Source: CAZKMM01 sp964553915 (lineage in GTDB: Bacteria; RBG-13-61-14; DRUE01). From it: 32,123 nt of DNA. Made by a program: the position numbers and the translations under genes. Position 1 is the first letter of the stretch. Each line of letters starts with the position of its first letter. The notes beneath the pieces were generated by a model that ran no database searches, was not told the origin of the DNA, and saw nothing but the letters and a program-made list of their open reading frames with translations. Of the stretch, positions 1 through 7,696 are shown piece by piece. Location of the stretch: contig CAZKMM010000013.1 in the NCBI GenBank assembly GCA_964553915.1, positions 1 through 32,123 on the forward strand, in the 5' to 3' direction.

Positions 1-484
1 TCGCCTGCTCAAAAATGGGAACCAGATGTTTATAAATTTTCAGGCGAAAAGCAGAATCAAGCTGGCTTTGGATTTCATTTAAACTTCTCACCCCCGGCTC
101 CCAGAGGCCCAGAGAAAATAAGACCGGTGAATTCTCAGAGAAGCAGATTTCTTTTCGGAGCGATTCCCGAGCAGACTCAGGAAGGTGGAGCCAGATGACC
201 GAAGCTAAAATCTGTAAGGCAACCAGCCAGGCGAGGTCTGGCGAGGAGCGAGCCAGTTCCTTTATTACCAGAGCTTGAGCCAGCCTGCCTTCTAAAAGTG
301 CCTTTTCTTCCGGAGCTGGTGCCAGCCAGAAATTAAACAGACCGATTTGCTGAGCACTTGCCAGAACCGATTGGGGAATGGGAGTAAAATTTTCCTCCCA
401 CTCCAGAACCTGAGGCTCAAGCTCTTTCTCCCGAAACCGGCTCAGGGTTTCTAAAAAAGCTTTAAGCTCATCCGATAAATTCAT
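1..484 (-). CDS. Acyl-CoA dehydrogenase-like protein, N-terminal part only (runs off the left edge)
   Basis: An open frame starts at ATG 484-482 and stays open for 161 codons to the edge of the window. A strong Shine-Dalgarno (AGGAGG) sits just upstream, which fixes the start. The visible part looks like the all-helical N-terminal domain of acyl-CoA dehydrogenases: an opening helix with the typical run FREKELEPQ around residues 17-25, then a 'Pro-x-x-Val ... Gly-Leu' turn near residues 40-50, and a helix with ALVIKELARSSPDLAWLVAL that matches the 'eel(a/g)ka/sss' region. The FAD-binding middle domain and the catalytic Glu lie outside the window, so activity cannot be judged. It is more divergent than the acyl-CoA dehydrogenase at 30406-31569 and faces away from it. 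The family call is inference from the helical pattern. Confidence 0.6.
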   Translation of the reverse strand, partial: MNLSDELKAFLETLSRFREKELEPQVLEWEENFTPIPQSVLASAQQIGLFNFWLAPAPEEKALLEGRLAQALVIKELARSSPDLAWLVALQILASVIWLHLPESARESLRKEICFSENSPVLFSLGLWEPGVRSLNEIQSQLDSAFRLKIYKHLVPIFEQA

Positions 485-633
485 TGCCTTCCTCCTGGTT
501 TTAAAAATTTTTATCTAAGCAATATCTACAAGAAACATCAGCAATAAATGAAGAATATTTTTCAGATGCATACAAAGGCACGCTCAAGTAAAAGATAACT
601 ATTGCCCAAAATCCTCTCTGCTTCTTGGTCATT

Positions 634-2829
634 TTATTTTCTTTTGCCTATTTTCAAAACGGTGAGATTTTTTGAAGCCTTTTCCAAGCCCGGAGCAGTG
701 ATAGTTAAAATGAGTTGATAATCTCCAGGTTTGGTTGGTTTAAAGCTGATGGTATCAATCAAAGTCGCGGGCATATCCGGGGTTAGTTCCACCTTCCAGC
801 TTTTCTCTAAAAGATTTTTGTCTTCAAAATTGAGCTCCGCTCTCAGGTCTGCGGAATAATTTTTGAGATAATCATTCACCACATAGATCGGAAGCTGGAT
901 TTTCTGCTTGGGCTTATAGGAAGCGAATTTCCAGCGGGTCATTGCATAAACCGGCTGGAAGCTTTCTTTTATCGCATAATATCCTTTTTTAGGTGTCCGC
1001 CAGTAATCCACCACTGACCAGGTAATTGCCGGCTGAGAATCATTGAATAAAAAGGCAATACAGCCCCAGTTCTGCTGATACTTCCGGCTCCGAATCTGGT
1101 CTATATGGTATTTTAAAAGCCGGGCTTGATACTCCTGAGTGGCGGTAATATATTCCTTTAAATCCATTCCCGGCTGAAGCGGGACATACTTATCCATAAT
1201 TTTTTTCTGGAGTAGATAATATTCCTCCAGCTCCTGCCAGTTTATCTGATTTATGTTCGGGTTCATAAATTTAATTGTATTTTCATAATTGGGGAAAGCC
1301 TGTGCCCCGAATTCGGTGAAAAACGCGGTCCATTTAGGAAAGAGCTTAAACAGAGCGGGAAAGTCATCCACCTTGAACATATACCATCCAAAGTAAGTGT
1401 GGCAGTCGGTTTTATTGAGCAGACCACTGGCAAGATTTACCGGACGGCTGGGGTCTAAGGTCTTAATCACGTTTTTAAGTTCCGGGTCAAGCTTTTTTAC
1501 ATTCCAGTCGCCGAAGAGAAAATTTTTTGCACCAGTAAAAGGCTCATTATGGCAGTTCCAGATAACCACCGAGGGATGAGAACCCAAAAGCCAGACCATT
1601 TCCATTGCCTGTTTTTTCGCCTGTTTTAATATGCTCTTATCATATCCCCACTGGAGAGGAAAATCCTGCCAGACCATTATCCCTGCTTCATCACAGGCTT
1701 GATAGAGATAGGGATGGTCTATATGAGCATGCACCCGAATCATATTGTAGTAGCTTTCTTTCATCAGCTTAATATCTTTATCAATGGTATCTTGGCTGGC
1801 TCGGGCAAGATATACATCGCTCGGAGCATAATTGTTCCCCCGAATGTAAATTGGCTTGCGGTTCAGGTAAAACTGCCAGCAGTTTTTCTTCCGACCTTGA
1901 GGACAGCGTCTTTCTATGGTGCGAATCCCGGTTCCAATAACTTCAGTATCTTGGACTTTGCCTTTCAAATAAGCAGAGACTGTGACTGTATATAAATTAG
2001 GTTCTCCCCTATCCCAGGTCCACCAGAGTGCTGGCTTTTCCAGGACAAATTCTTTTTTAAAATAATTAACTCCTGGCTCCCCTTTCAGCTCAAACTCAAA
2101 ATGATAACTTTTCCCTTTAAAATTATAAGGCTCAAAATTCACTGAGATAGTATAAGGAGCAACCTCCAGCACCTTGGAGCGCATCTCTCCATAAAGCATT
2201 ACCCGGGCATTTTCTCCTTCCAGAGCCAGAGTTCCCACCCAGAGATGACGGAATCGGGCTTTGCCAGTTTCAATAATTTTTACCGGAAGCCAGATTCCGC
2301 CCGGGTTACGGTGCTTATTAATTACATCCCACTGCCCGAAAACTCCCATTATTTGTTTTTTATGCTTTAGGTCCTTTTCATAATCGCAGATTACTTCTAC
2401 TACCAGGATATTTTTTCCCCGCAGGTGATTGGTAATATCAAATTCAAAGGGAGCAAAATATCCTTCGTTCCTTCCCAGATACCAACCGTTCAGCCAGACA
2501 TTGCATTTATAAAAAACCCCATCAAAGTGAAGATAGTAGCTTTTTCCCGGCTTCGGCTTGAAATCAAACTTATCCCGATATAGTATTCTACCCGCATATT
2601 TATTTTCAAATTGAGCAAGCATCTGCCATTGATGAGGCAGTTTTACCCTGAGCCAGTCAGAGTCATCATAATCATATTTGAGCATCTCTTTATTTATTTC
2701 TCCACTTACAGGCTTAAGCCTCCAAGGAGATTGGAAGAGAGAAAAATAATGAGGAATTTCCATAGTTCTAGCGCTTAAGCAAAATATACCCAAAAGAACA
2801 ATCATTCCGAGTAAAATTTTACTTTTCAC
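634..2829 (-). CDS. Secreted glycoside hydrolase family 2 enzyme, beta-mannosidase-like
   Basis: This 731-residue protein begins with a GTG codon at 2829, preceded by AGGAG. Residues 1-22 form a signal peptide (basic start, hydrophobic core, Leu-Ser-Ala near 18-20), so the enzyme should act outside the cytoplasm. The family-2 layout is present: jelly-roll sugar-binding domain (about 30-190), Ig-like domain (about 195-310), TIM barrel (about 315-620), and a C-terminal beta domain. The barrel carries the acid/base Glu429 in NCHNEP and the nucleophile Glu506 in FFTEFGAQ. The stretch IRGNNYAP (329-336) and VWQDFPLQWGY (386-396) resemble the beta-mannosidase and exo-glucosaminidase branch rather than LacZ. 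Retaining hydrolysis of beta-glycosides is established for the family; the exact sugar is not readable. It is divergent from the hydrolase at 2954-4351, and the two may serve one substrate. Confidence 0.88.
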   Translation of the reverse strand: MKSKILLGMIVLLGIFCLSARTMEIPHYFSLFQSPWRLKPVSGEINKEMLKYDYDDSDWLRVKLPHQWQMLAQFENKYAGRILYRDKFDFKPKPGKSYYLHFDGVFYKCNVWLNGWYLGRNEGYFAPFEFDITNHLRGKNILVVEVICDYEKDLKHKKQIMGVFGQWDVINKHRNPGGIWLPVKIIETGKARFRHLWVGTLALEGENARVMLYGEMRSKVLEVAPYTISVNFEPYNFKGKSYHFEFELKGEPGVNYFKKEFVLEKPALWWTWDRGEPNLYTVTVSAYLKGKVQDTEVIGTGIRTIERRCPQGRKKNCWQFYLNRKPIYIRGNNYAPSDVYLARASQDTIDKDIKLMKESYYNMIRVHAHIDHPYLYQACDEAGIMVWQDFPLQWGYDKSILKQAKKQAMEMVWLLGSHPSVVIWNCHNEPFTGAKNFLFGDWNVKKLDPELKNVIKTLDPSRPVNLASGLLNKTDCHTYFGWYMFKVDDFPALFKLFPKWTAFFTEFGAQAFPNYENTIKFMNPNINQINWQELEEYYLLQKKIMDKYVPLQPGMDLKEYITATQEYQARLLKYHIDQIRSRKYQQNWGCIAFLFNDSQPAITWSVVDYWRTPKKGYYAIKESFQPVYAMTRWKFASYKPKQKIQLPIYVVNDYLKNYSADLRAELNFEDKNLLEKSWKVELTPDMPATLIDTISFKPTKPGDYQLILTITAPGLEKASKNLTVLKIGKRK

Positions 2830-2858
2830 CTGACTCCTCTCGCCTTGATTTTGCTAAA

Positions 2859-2888
2859 ATTCTACCCTCAGCTTGAAATTAAAGTCAA
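2859..2888 (-). promoter_or_regulatory. Candidate sigma-70 promoter for the GH2 gene
   Basis: On the minus strand TTGACT (2888-2883) is followed after 18 bases by TAGAAT (2864-2859). Transcription would start near 2852 and leave a leader of about 22 bases that contains the AGGAG ribosome site before the GTG at 2829. This is a consensus match only. Confidence 0.45.
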
Positions 2889-2918
2889 GCCTTGGAAGAT
2901 CGAAAACATGCTTTGGGG

Positions 2919-2946
2919 TTGACCCAAGCCAGAATCTGGATAAAAA
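2919..2946 (+). promoter_or_regulatory. Candidate promoter for the sulfatase-like gene, predicted leaderless
   Basis: TTGACC (2919-2924) is followed after 16 bases by TAAAAA (2941-2946). The -10 box ends only 7 bases before ATG 2954, so the transcript would begin at or next to the start codon. No Shine-Dalgarno is visible there, which fits leaderless initiation. The -10 match is moderate (4 of 6). Confidence 0.35.
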
Positions 2947-2953
2947 TAGAAAG

Positions 2954-4351
2954 ATGGAACGAGGGAAAATTTTTTGGTTTTTAAGCCTGTTTTTGATTTT
3001 TTCCAGCTTTTTCTCCTGCCACCGAAAACCTTCGCCCCCCAACGTGATTCTCATCATCATTGACACCGCCCGTAAAGACCATTTTAGCTGTTATGGATAC
3101 CAGCGAGAAACCACTCCTAGAATTGATGAATTTGCCAAAGAGGCAGTTAAATTTGAAAATGCCATTGCTACCAGCTCCTGGACTCTTCCCAGTATTGCCA
3201 GTATTCTCACCGGTCTCTGGCCTCATCGGCATCTGGCGGGGTATCAAATCAAAGATAAAGAAACCGGGCAGGAGGGCTTGTCTTATTTAAGTGAATCCGC
3301 AGTTAGCCTGGCAGAAGTGCTTTTACAACAGGGCTATCAAACGGTGGGATTCTTTCAAAATCCCTTTGTTGACCCGGCTTTTCGGCTCAATCGGGGATTT
3401 GAACTTTATGATTATTTCCCCGGAGATAATCTTCATATCCGCCGGGCAGACCAGGTCATCGGTCTGGCAAGTAGATGGCTGGAAAGATACTGGCGAAGAA
3501 AAAAACCCTTTTTTATGGTGGTGCATCTTTTTGACCCCCATCTGGCTTATGACCCTCCAAGTGAATATGCCTGGCCTTATGTTTACGGATATCAGGGTGA
3601 ATTACAGATTCCTTTTGCTCCGGATGAAAAGGAGCTGAATAAGATTCGGCAGGGGAAAATCACCTATTCTTCAAAAGATAAAGATTTTATTATTGGCTTG
3701 TATAATGGTGAGCTGAGTTTTGTTGACCACTGGGTCGGTGCTTTCTTTGATTATCTGAAAGAGAAAAAGATTTATGAGCGGAGCCTGATTATTTTAACCG
3801 CAGACCATGGCGAGGAATTCTGGGAGCATAATTCCTTTGAGCACGGTCATTCTCTGTATCAGGAGGTTTTGTCGGTTCCGCTTTTAATTCGGTTTCCTGA
3901 AGGAGAGAATGCCGGGCTGGCGGTAAAGGAGTATGTCACTCTGGCGGACATAGCCCCGAGCATTTTAGCCTATCTGGGAATAGAGACTTCGTTTCCAGCT
4001 AATGGCAGGAGTTTTATTTCTATGCCCGGGGCAGTGATTCGTCCTTTTCCCCGGGCGATTATCTCCGAGCTGAACCGAATTGGTCCCCCGCTTCAGTGCA
4101 TTATTAAATACCCCTATAAACTGATTCTCAATCTCATAAACGGAAAAATAGAGATTTATAATCTGGAAAAAGACCCGGGTGAGAAAGAAAATCTTTTTGG
4201 CAAAAAACTATCTTATCCTCCGGAGATTATTGACCAGATTCATGCCACCGCAAATAAAATTCAGGAGCTGAAAGCTCAAAATCAGCTGAAAAAAGCCAGC
4301 TTAGACCCGGAAACCCTGAAAAAACTTAAATCTCTCGGATACCTGAAATAA
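2954..4351 (+). CDS. Lipid-anchored alkaline-phosphatase-superfamily hydrolase ('sulfatase' family) with Thr at the nucleophile position
   Basis: I start this 465-residue protein at ATG 2954, not at the in-frame ATG 2873, because 2954 opens directly on a signal sequence ending in a Cys (residue 22, SSFFSC) suited to lipid attachment, and because a promoter overlaps the longer version. The fold is clear: first metal-binding Asp37 in IIIDTARKDHF, nucleophile loop SSWTLPS (74-80) followed by ILTG, HLFDPH (191-196), the metal site LTADHGEE (281-288), and the His-rich FEHGHS (295-300). The C-terminus ends in the LKSLGYL tail common in this family. True sulfatases need a Cys or Ser in C/S-x-P-S/A-R for formylglycine; here the aligned residue is Thr77 and the Arg is Ile81. 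So phosphoester or phospho-transfer chemistry is at least as likely as sulfate ester hydrolysis. It is divergent from the GH2 gene. Confidence 0.85.
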   Translation: MERGKIFWFLSLFLIFSSFFSCHRKPSPPNVILIIIDTARKDHFSCYGYQRETTPRIDEFAKEAVKFENAIATSSWTLPSIASILTGLWPHRHLAGYQIKDKETGQEGLSYLSESAVSLAEVLLQQGYQTVGFFQNPFVDPAFRLNRGFELYDYFPGDNLHIRRADQVIGLASRWLERYWRRKKPFFMVVHLFDPHLAYDPPSEYAWPYVYGYQGELQIPFAPDEKELNKIRQGKITYSSKDKDFIIGLYNGELSFVDHWVGAFFDYLKEKKIYERSLIILTADHGEEFWEHNSFEHGHSLYQEVLSVPLLIRFPEGENAGLAVKEYVTLADIAPSILAYLGIETSFPANGRSFISMPGAVIRPFPRAIISELNRIGPPLQCIIKYPYKLILNLINGKIEIYNLEKDPGEKENLFGKKLSYPPEIIDQIHATANKIQELKAQNQLKKASLDPETLKKLKSLGYLK

Positions 4352-4373
4352 ACCCTTGGATTTAACCTTTGCC

Positions 4374-4397
4374 GGCATTCATAAAAACAGGAATGCC
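4374..4397. repeat. Inverted repeat in a convergent intergenic gap
   Basis: GGCATTC (4374-4380) and GAATGCC (4391-4397) form a perfect 7-bp stem with a 10-base loop just after the stop codon of the sulfatase-like gene. Neither strand has a T-run behind it, so it is not a classical terminator. It may protect the 3' end or act with the hairpin at 4436-4456. Confidence 0.5.
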
Positions 4398-4435
4398 ATT
4401 AAAATAAATGGGTTATTTCCCCTGGGATTACCAAT

Positions 4436-4460
4436 ATCATCACTAAATTTGATGATTTTT
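4436..4460 (+). terminator. Possible weak intrinsic terminator downstream of the sulfatase-like gene
   Basis: ATCATCA (4436-4442) pairs perfectly with TGATGAT (4450-4456) over a 7-base loop and is followed by TTTT. The stem is AT-rich and weak. Its place between convergent genes supports termination. The rest of the 4352-4563 gap shows nothing else I can name. Confidence 0.35.
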
Positions 4461-4563
4461 ACCTACGCTGTTTAAATGTTTTGAAAAAATTTGAGCAAAT
4501 CAGGTTTTTATAGGTTTGGAGCATCCAGAGTAAATCATTTCTTTTGCCCGGTCTGGTAAAACC

Positions 4564-5400
4564 TTAAAAATTAAGTATCCCGGAGATGGTTCCTTTATAG
4601 CTAAAAGTTTTATCTGGCGAGAGCAGGCTGGTAAGGAGCGGAAATTTTTCCAGATATTGCTCTTGTGGAGAGAGTTTTCCTTTCAGGGTGATAAGACTCT
4701 TTTCTAAAGGAACCCGGAGCTCAATTTCTCCCTGAAGCTGGAATGGAAAATCCGGGCTTAATAATTCCAGGGTCTTAATCTCTGCCCTGCCCTGCTTGAT
4801 TTCCAGAGCCAGTCTTCCCTGACTGATTTTAATCCCGGGAATTTCCATCCCCTGATATTCAAAAGTGCTAATCTCTCCCGCTCCAAGCTGAAAATCTATC
4901 TCCCCTTCCCAGGCGCGGGGATTGTTGAGATTGGCTAAATTCAATTTGCTTTGTCCGGAAAGGCGAGATTTTATCTGAAATCCTCCGGAAGAAACAGAGC
5001 TTAATTTTGCCAGGTCTATATTCTTAATTTTAAGGGTGCTATTAATTTTTTTTCTGCTTTTTTCAACTCTTCCCTCTATCTTTCCGCCGTAAAGCAGAGC
5101 CTGAAATTTTATTCTGGAATTTCCAGCCAGAAGCGGGATTATGCTTAAACGAGCTTTAAGCTGGTCAATCTGGAGTTTCCCTGAAGAGTTTTCCTTGGCA
5201 AGAATAATTTTTTGAGCACGAACTCCGCTCAGGCGATATTTGGAGATTTGCCCTATCTCTATCTGATAGCCTTTGTTTTTCAAATAATTCTGAGCCAGAT
5301 TTTTTATAGGGCGGGGGTCAAAAGTTAAATAAAGGGAAAAGAGAAAGCTGAAAAGAAAAAAAGCCAGATATCCGAAAATTATTAAGAGCTTTTTTTTCAT
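4564..5400 (-). CDS. gspN: Type II secretion system protein GspN
   Basis: This 278-residue protein has one N-terminal membrane segment (about residues 5-25) and then a long repetitive beta-rich region. The pattern is the AsmA/GspN kind: repeated 'L.I...K..L' strands, a segment near residues 30-60 resembling the conserved GspN start (a tail-like region followed by strands reading LSGVRAQKIIL), and a glycine-poor beta solenoid to the C-terminus. GspN is an accessory inner-membrane/periplasmic component of some type II secretion systems, found mainly in deltaproteobacterial-type clusters; its exact job is not settled. The ATG overlaps the end of gspM by 4 bases (ATGA), so translation is probably coupled. 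The start codon runs into a stretch of eight A's. Assignment rests strongly on its place behind gspL and gspM. Confidence 0.75.
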   Translation of the reverse strand: MKKKLLIIFGYLAFFLFSFLFSLYLTFDPRPIKNLAQNYLKNKGYQIEIGQISKYRLSGVRAQKIILAKENSSGKLQIDQLKARLSIIPLLAGNSRIKFQALLYGGKIEGRVEKSRKKINSTLKIKNIDLAKLSSVSSGGFQIKSRLSGQSKLNLANLNNPRAWEGEIDFQLGAGEISTFEYQGMEIPGIKISQGRLALEIKQGRAEIKTLELLSPDFPFQLQGEIELRVPLEKSLITLKGKLSPQEQYLEKFPLLTSLLSPDKTFSYKGTISGILNF

Positions 5401-5972
5401 CTTGCCCCTTCTTGCTTCTTGTAAACACTCACCCTCATTATTACATCTAAAGTCTTGTTTGCTCCTAATCTTCTCTTGATAGATAACTGGTCAACCCGAA
5501 CCATTGCCGGCAGGCTTTCCAGTTTCTGGAGAAAATTAATCAGAGGCTGGAGTTTCATCTTTTGCAAATTTAAATCAACATATTCTTCTTTCAGGTAATC
5601 ATTCCCTCCGCCAGTGCCCGGGTCCATTTTTACCACCTGCTCCCGGATGCCGATTTGCTGAATTAAGCGGTTAACCTCCTTGTAAAGGTCAAAATCTTCT
5701 GGAGTGGAATTTAATCTGCCTTCAATCTTATCTACTAAAGGTTTAATGGCAAGATATTTTTCCAGGGTCTGGGCAAAAAGCTTCTGATTCTGTAAAAGGG
5801 TATCTGCTCGGGTTTTTTCTGCTGGTTTATTGGAGGAACCTGATGAGGCAATCAGGTAGATGGTGGTAGCAAGAACAAAAACCGCTCCTGCCAGTAAAAA
5901 GAGTCGCTCCCGAAAACTGAGCCGGGAAAAAGCAGTGGTTAATCTGGCAAAGATATTTTCTTTTTCATTCAT
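5397..5972 (-). CDS. gspM: Type II secretion system protein GspM
   Basis: A 191-residue bitopic protein: short cytoplasmic start with LSFRERLFLLAG (18-29), one membrane segment (about 22-42), a coiled-coil periplasmic stretch (about 55-105), and a C-terminal ferredoxin-like domain of two alpha-beta units (about 110-185, including EEYVDLNLQKMKLQPLINFL). This is the standard plan of GspM, which pairs with GspL in the inner-membrane platform of the secretion machine. It overlaps gspL by 8 bases and gspN by 4, consistent with a single coupled transcript. The sequence is divergent from the well-known gamma-proteobacterial GspM, as usual for this fast-evolving family. PilO is the pilus counterpart, but the neighbours favour secretion. 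Confidence 0.78.
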   Translation of the reverse strand: MNEKENIFARLTTAFSRLSFRERLFLLAGAVFVLATTIYLIASSGSSNKPAEKTRADTLLQNQKLFAQTLEKYLAIKPLVDKIEGRLNSTPEDFDLYKEVNRLIQQIGIREQVVKMDPGTGGGNDYLKEEYVDLNLQKMKLQPLINFLQKLESLPAMVRVDQLSIKRRLGANKTLDVIMRVSVYKKQEGAR

Positions 5973-7515
5973 TTATCTTTTCTCCGGGGTTATTTAATTC
6001 TATCTGGATGGAAAATTTTACCGCTCCTCTAGGGGTACTTCGGGTATCTTCCAGATTAACTTTTTTAAAAAATTCTACCTGGCTGAGCTGGTCAACAAAT
6101 TCTTTGGTTGAAGCAAATTCATCGGTTTCGCCCTCAATTCTCACTTTGTTGCCGGAATAATTAAATTTAGAAATGATAATTTCCACATCTTCTGGAACTT
6201 TTTCAGAAATGGCGGAAAGAACCTCCAGTGCAGAAGGATATAATAAAGAACGATAGGCTTCCAGCTTGCTCTGGGCGGACTGATATGCCTGAGCTAACTG
6301 GCGAACCGGGTCTGTGGGTATGGAACCAGGAAAAACTCGCTGGTATGCCTGAGCCATCTGCTTCTTTAGAGCCTTTTCCTGCTCCTGGTAAAGTGAACGC
6401 TCACTGCTCGCTCGAACCAAACCAAGAATTAAAACCAGCACCAATATCAAAGCCGGGAAAATAAATTTTTGATAGGGGATTTGATACTCGGCCCGCCAGG
6501 CAAACTCCCCTTTTCTGAAATTAACCAGTCTCTTCGCTTCTCGTTTCACCCGACATAAAGCCAAACTTAAAGCCTCTGCCAGTTGCGGATGCTTGGAGCT
6601 GGGGATTTCCTGCTCCGCTCTTATCCAATCCGGAATTTGAAATTCCTCAATCTCGCTCTCCAGCTTATCTTTTAATTTCTCTTTTAATCCCGCAGGGTAT
6701 TTTCCTGCCAGAATTAATTCTTCAAATTTTGGGGGCAGAGGAAGAGACTTTCGGAATCTTTCCTGCCAGCGAAGGCTTTGAGTTATCAGTTGGGCAAGAT
6801 GGTTCATCCATTGCTCCAGTTTTTTTTCAGCTTCGCTGGAGTGCTGAGCCTGAGAAAATATTTCTGCCCGGGCTTGCTCATCCAGAGAATCAATCAGCTC
6901 CTGGTATCCGAGGGGAATTCTTCTGTATAAAAGAACCAGATTCTCTCCCACTCCTAAAAGAATGCTGTTTTTAGCTTTAACCAGAAGCCAGAGCTGATAG
7001 ACGGAAGGAGGACTGAGCAGGGCGAGGCTCATTCCTTCAGGAGTGAAAAAAGCCGGGTCTAAATTGAAGTCTTCCAGTCGGGAAAGAAGCTGGGAGAATT
7101 TTTCTCGCTCCAGGGCAAATAGCAATATCTGGGAGCTATGGTCATAAATTGCTGGCTGTGGATATTCTAGGAGATGATTAGATATAGAAAAAGGGAAATA
7201 TCCCTCAGCCTCCAAGGGGACCACCTGACGAATTTTTCTTAAATCACTGAAGGGAAATTCAAGCTCATGATAAAAAAGCATCTGTGAAGGAATTGCTAGG
7301 GCTACCTCTCTAGCTTCAAGCTCCAGCTCTTTTAATACCTGAGTATAATCTTCTTCATCCAGTGGAGGGGCAAGACCAAATATTTGCTCATAAGCATTTG
7401 ATTTTAAGGATTTCTCCCAGATATTCTCCAGCCAGACCTCTCCCAGACGATGCCCCAGCTCCACACCAATAATTTCCGAGGAATCAAAACTTAAGCCTAA
7501 AACCTTTCCTGGCAA
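5965..7515 (-). CDS. gspL: Type II secretion system protein GspL (actin-like assembly platform protein)
   Basis: This 516-residue protein starts at a TTG (7515-7513); no ATG or GTG lies near, and the strand VLGLSFDSSEIIGVELG at residues 5-21 is the expected first beta hairpin of the actin-like (PilM/FtsA-type) fold. The cytoplasmic part (1-345) ends in the family-typical VNFRKGEFAWR (331-341). A membrane helix follows (about 352-370), then a coiled coil and a PilN/GspL-like periplasmic ferredoxin domain (about 420-505). In the family the cytoplasmic part holds the ATPase GspE and the periplasmic part pairs with GspM. Upstream bases GGGGGAAAGGA give a possible ribosome site, with the AAGGA rather close to the TTG. 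It is the first gene of gspL-gspM-gspN; no other gsp gene is in the window. Confidence 0.82.
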   Translation of the reverse strand: MPGKVLGLSFDSSEIIGVELGHRLGEVWLENIWEKSLKSNAYEQIFGLAPPLDEEDYTQVLKELELEAREVALAIPSQMLFYHELEFPFSDLRKIRQVVPLEAEGYFPFSISNHLLEYPQPAIYDHSSQILLFALEREKFSQLLSRLEDFNLDPAFFTPEGMSLALLSPPSVYQLWLLVKAKNSILLGVGENLVLLYRRIPLGYQELIDSLDEQARAEIFSQAQHSSEAEKKLEQWMNHLAQLITQSLRWQERFRKSLPLPPKFEELILAGKYPAGLKEKLKDKLESEIEEFQIPDWIRAEQEIPSSKHPQLAEALSLALCRVKREAKRLVNFRKGEFAWRAEYQIPYQKFIFPALILVLVLILGLVRASSERSLYQEQEKALKKQMAQAYQRVFPGSIPTDPVRQLAQAYQSAQSKLEAYRSLLYPSALEVLSAISEKVPEDVEIIISKFNYSGNKVRIEGETDEFASTKEFVDQLSQVEFFKKVNLEDTRSTPRGAVKFSIQIELNNPGEKINE

Positions 7516-7534
7516 ATCCTTTCCCCCAAATTTT

Positions 7535-7581
7535 AGTAAATAACTTAATTTTTTATAATGTTAAAGTAAATTACTTAAATT
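7535..7581. repeat. Two near-identical 14-base direct repeats, 30 bp apart, over the gspL promoter
   Basis: AGTAAATWACTTAA occurs at 7535-7548 and again at 7565-7578. The second copy is centred on a perfect dyad, AAGTAA-A-TTACTT (7564-7576), and fills the spacer between the proposed -10 and -35 boxes of the gspL promoter. The first lies near the transcription start. A spacing of 30 bp is about three helical turns. This looks like a pair of operator sites, but the region is AT-rich, so chance is possible. Confidence 0.35.
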
Positions 7582-7586
7582 GTCAA
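7558..7586 (-). promoter_or_regulatory. Candidate sigma-70 promoter for gspLMN
   Basis: On the minus strand a perfect TTGACA (7586-7581) is followed after 17 bases by TAACAT (7563-7558). The start point would be near 7551, giving a leader of about 36 bases. TATAAA at 7557-7552 is an alternative -10 with poor spacing. Confidence 0.45.
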
Positions 7587-7657
7587 GAAAATAAATATTT
7601 AAAATGACCTTTCAATTCCAGGTCGGCAAAAAGGGGAAAATTTTTTAAAGCAAACAT

Positions 7658-7685
7658 TTGCAATTTTTCTGTTCAGAGCTAAAAT
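7658..7685 (+). promoter_or_regulatory. Candidate promoter for the phosphodiesterase-like gene, short or no leader
   Basis: TTGCAA (7658-7663) and TAAAAT (7680-7685) are 16 bases apart. The -10 box ends 11 bases before ATG 7697, predicting a leader of about 5 bases. This also argues against the in-frame ATG at 7658. Confidence 0.35.
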
Positions 7686-7696
7686 TCAGTGGAAAA

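Noticed and set aside
2873..2953. Upstream in-frame start (ATG 2873) of the sulfatase-like gene
   Set aside because: It would put 27 charged residues ahead of a clean lipoprotein signal and would run through the candidate promoter at 2919-2946.
4374..4397. 7-bp hairpin as an intrinsic terminator
   Set aside because: No T-run follows on either strand; kept only as an inverted repeat.
5390..5400. Run of eight A's at the start of gspN as a programmed slippage site
   Set aside because: It is simply ATG followed by Lys codons (a positively charged signal start), and no alternative frame of value follows.
7658..7696. Upstream in-frame start (ATG 7658) of the phosphodiesterase-like gene
   Set aside because: ATG 7697 opens directly on the signal peptide, and a promoter-like pair overlaps the longer version.
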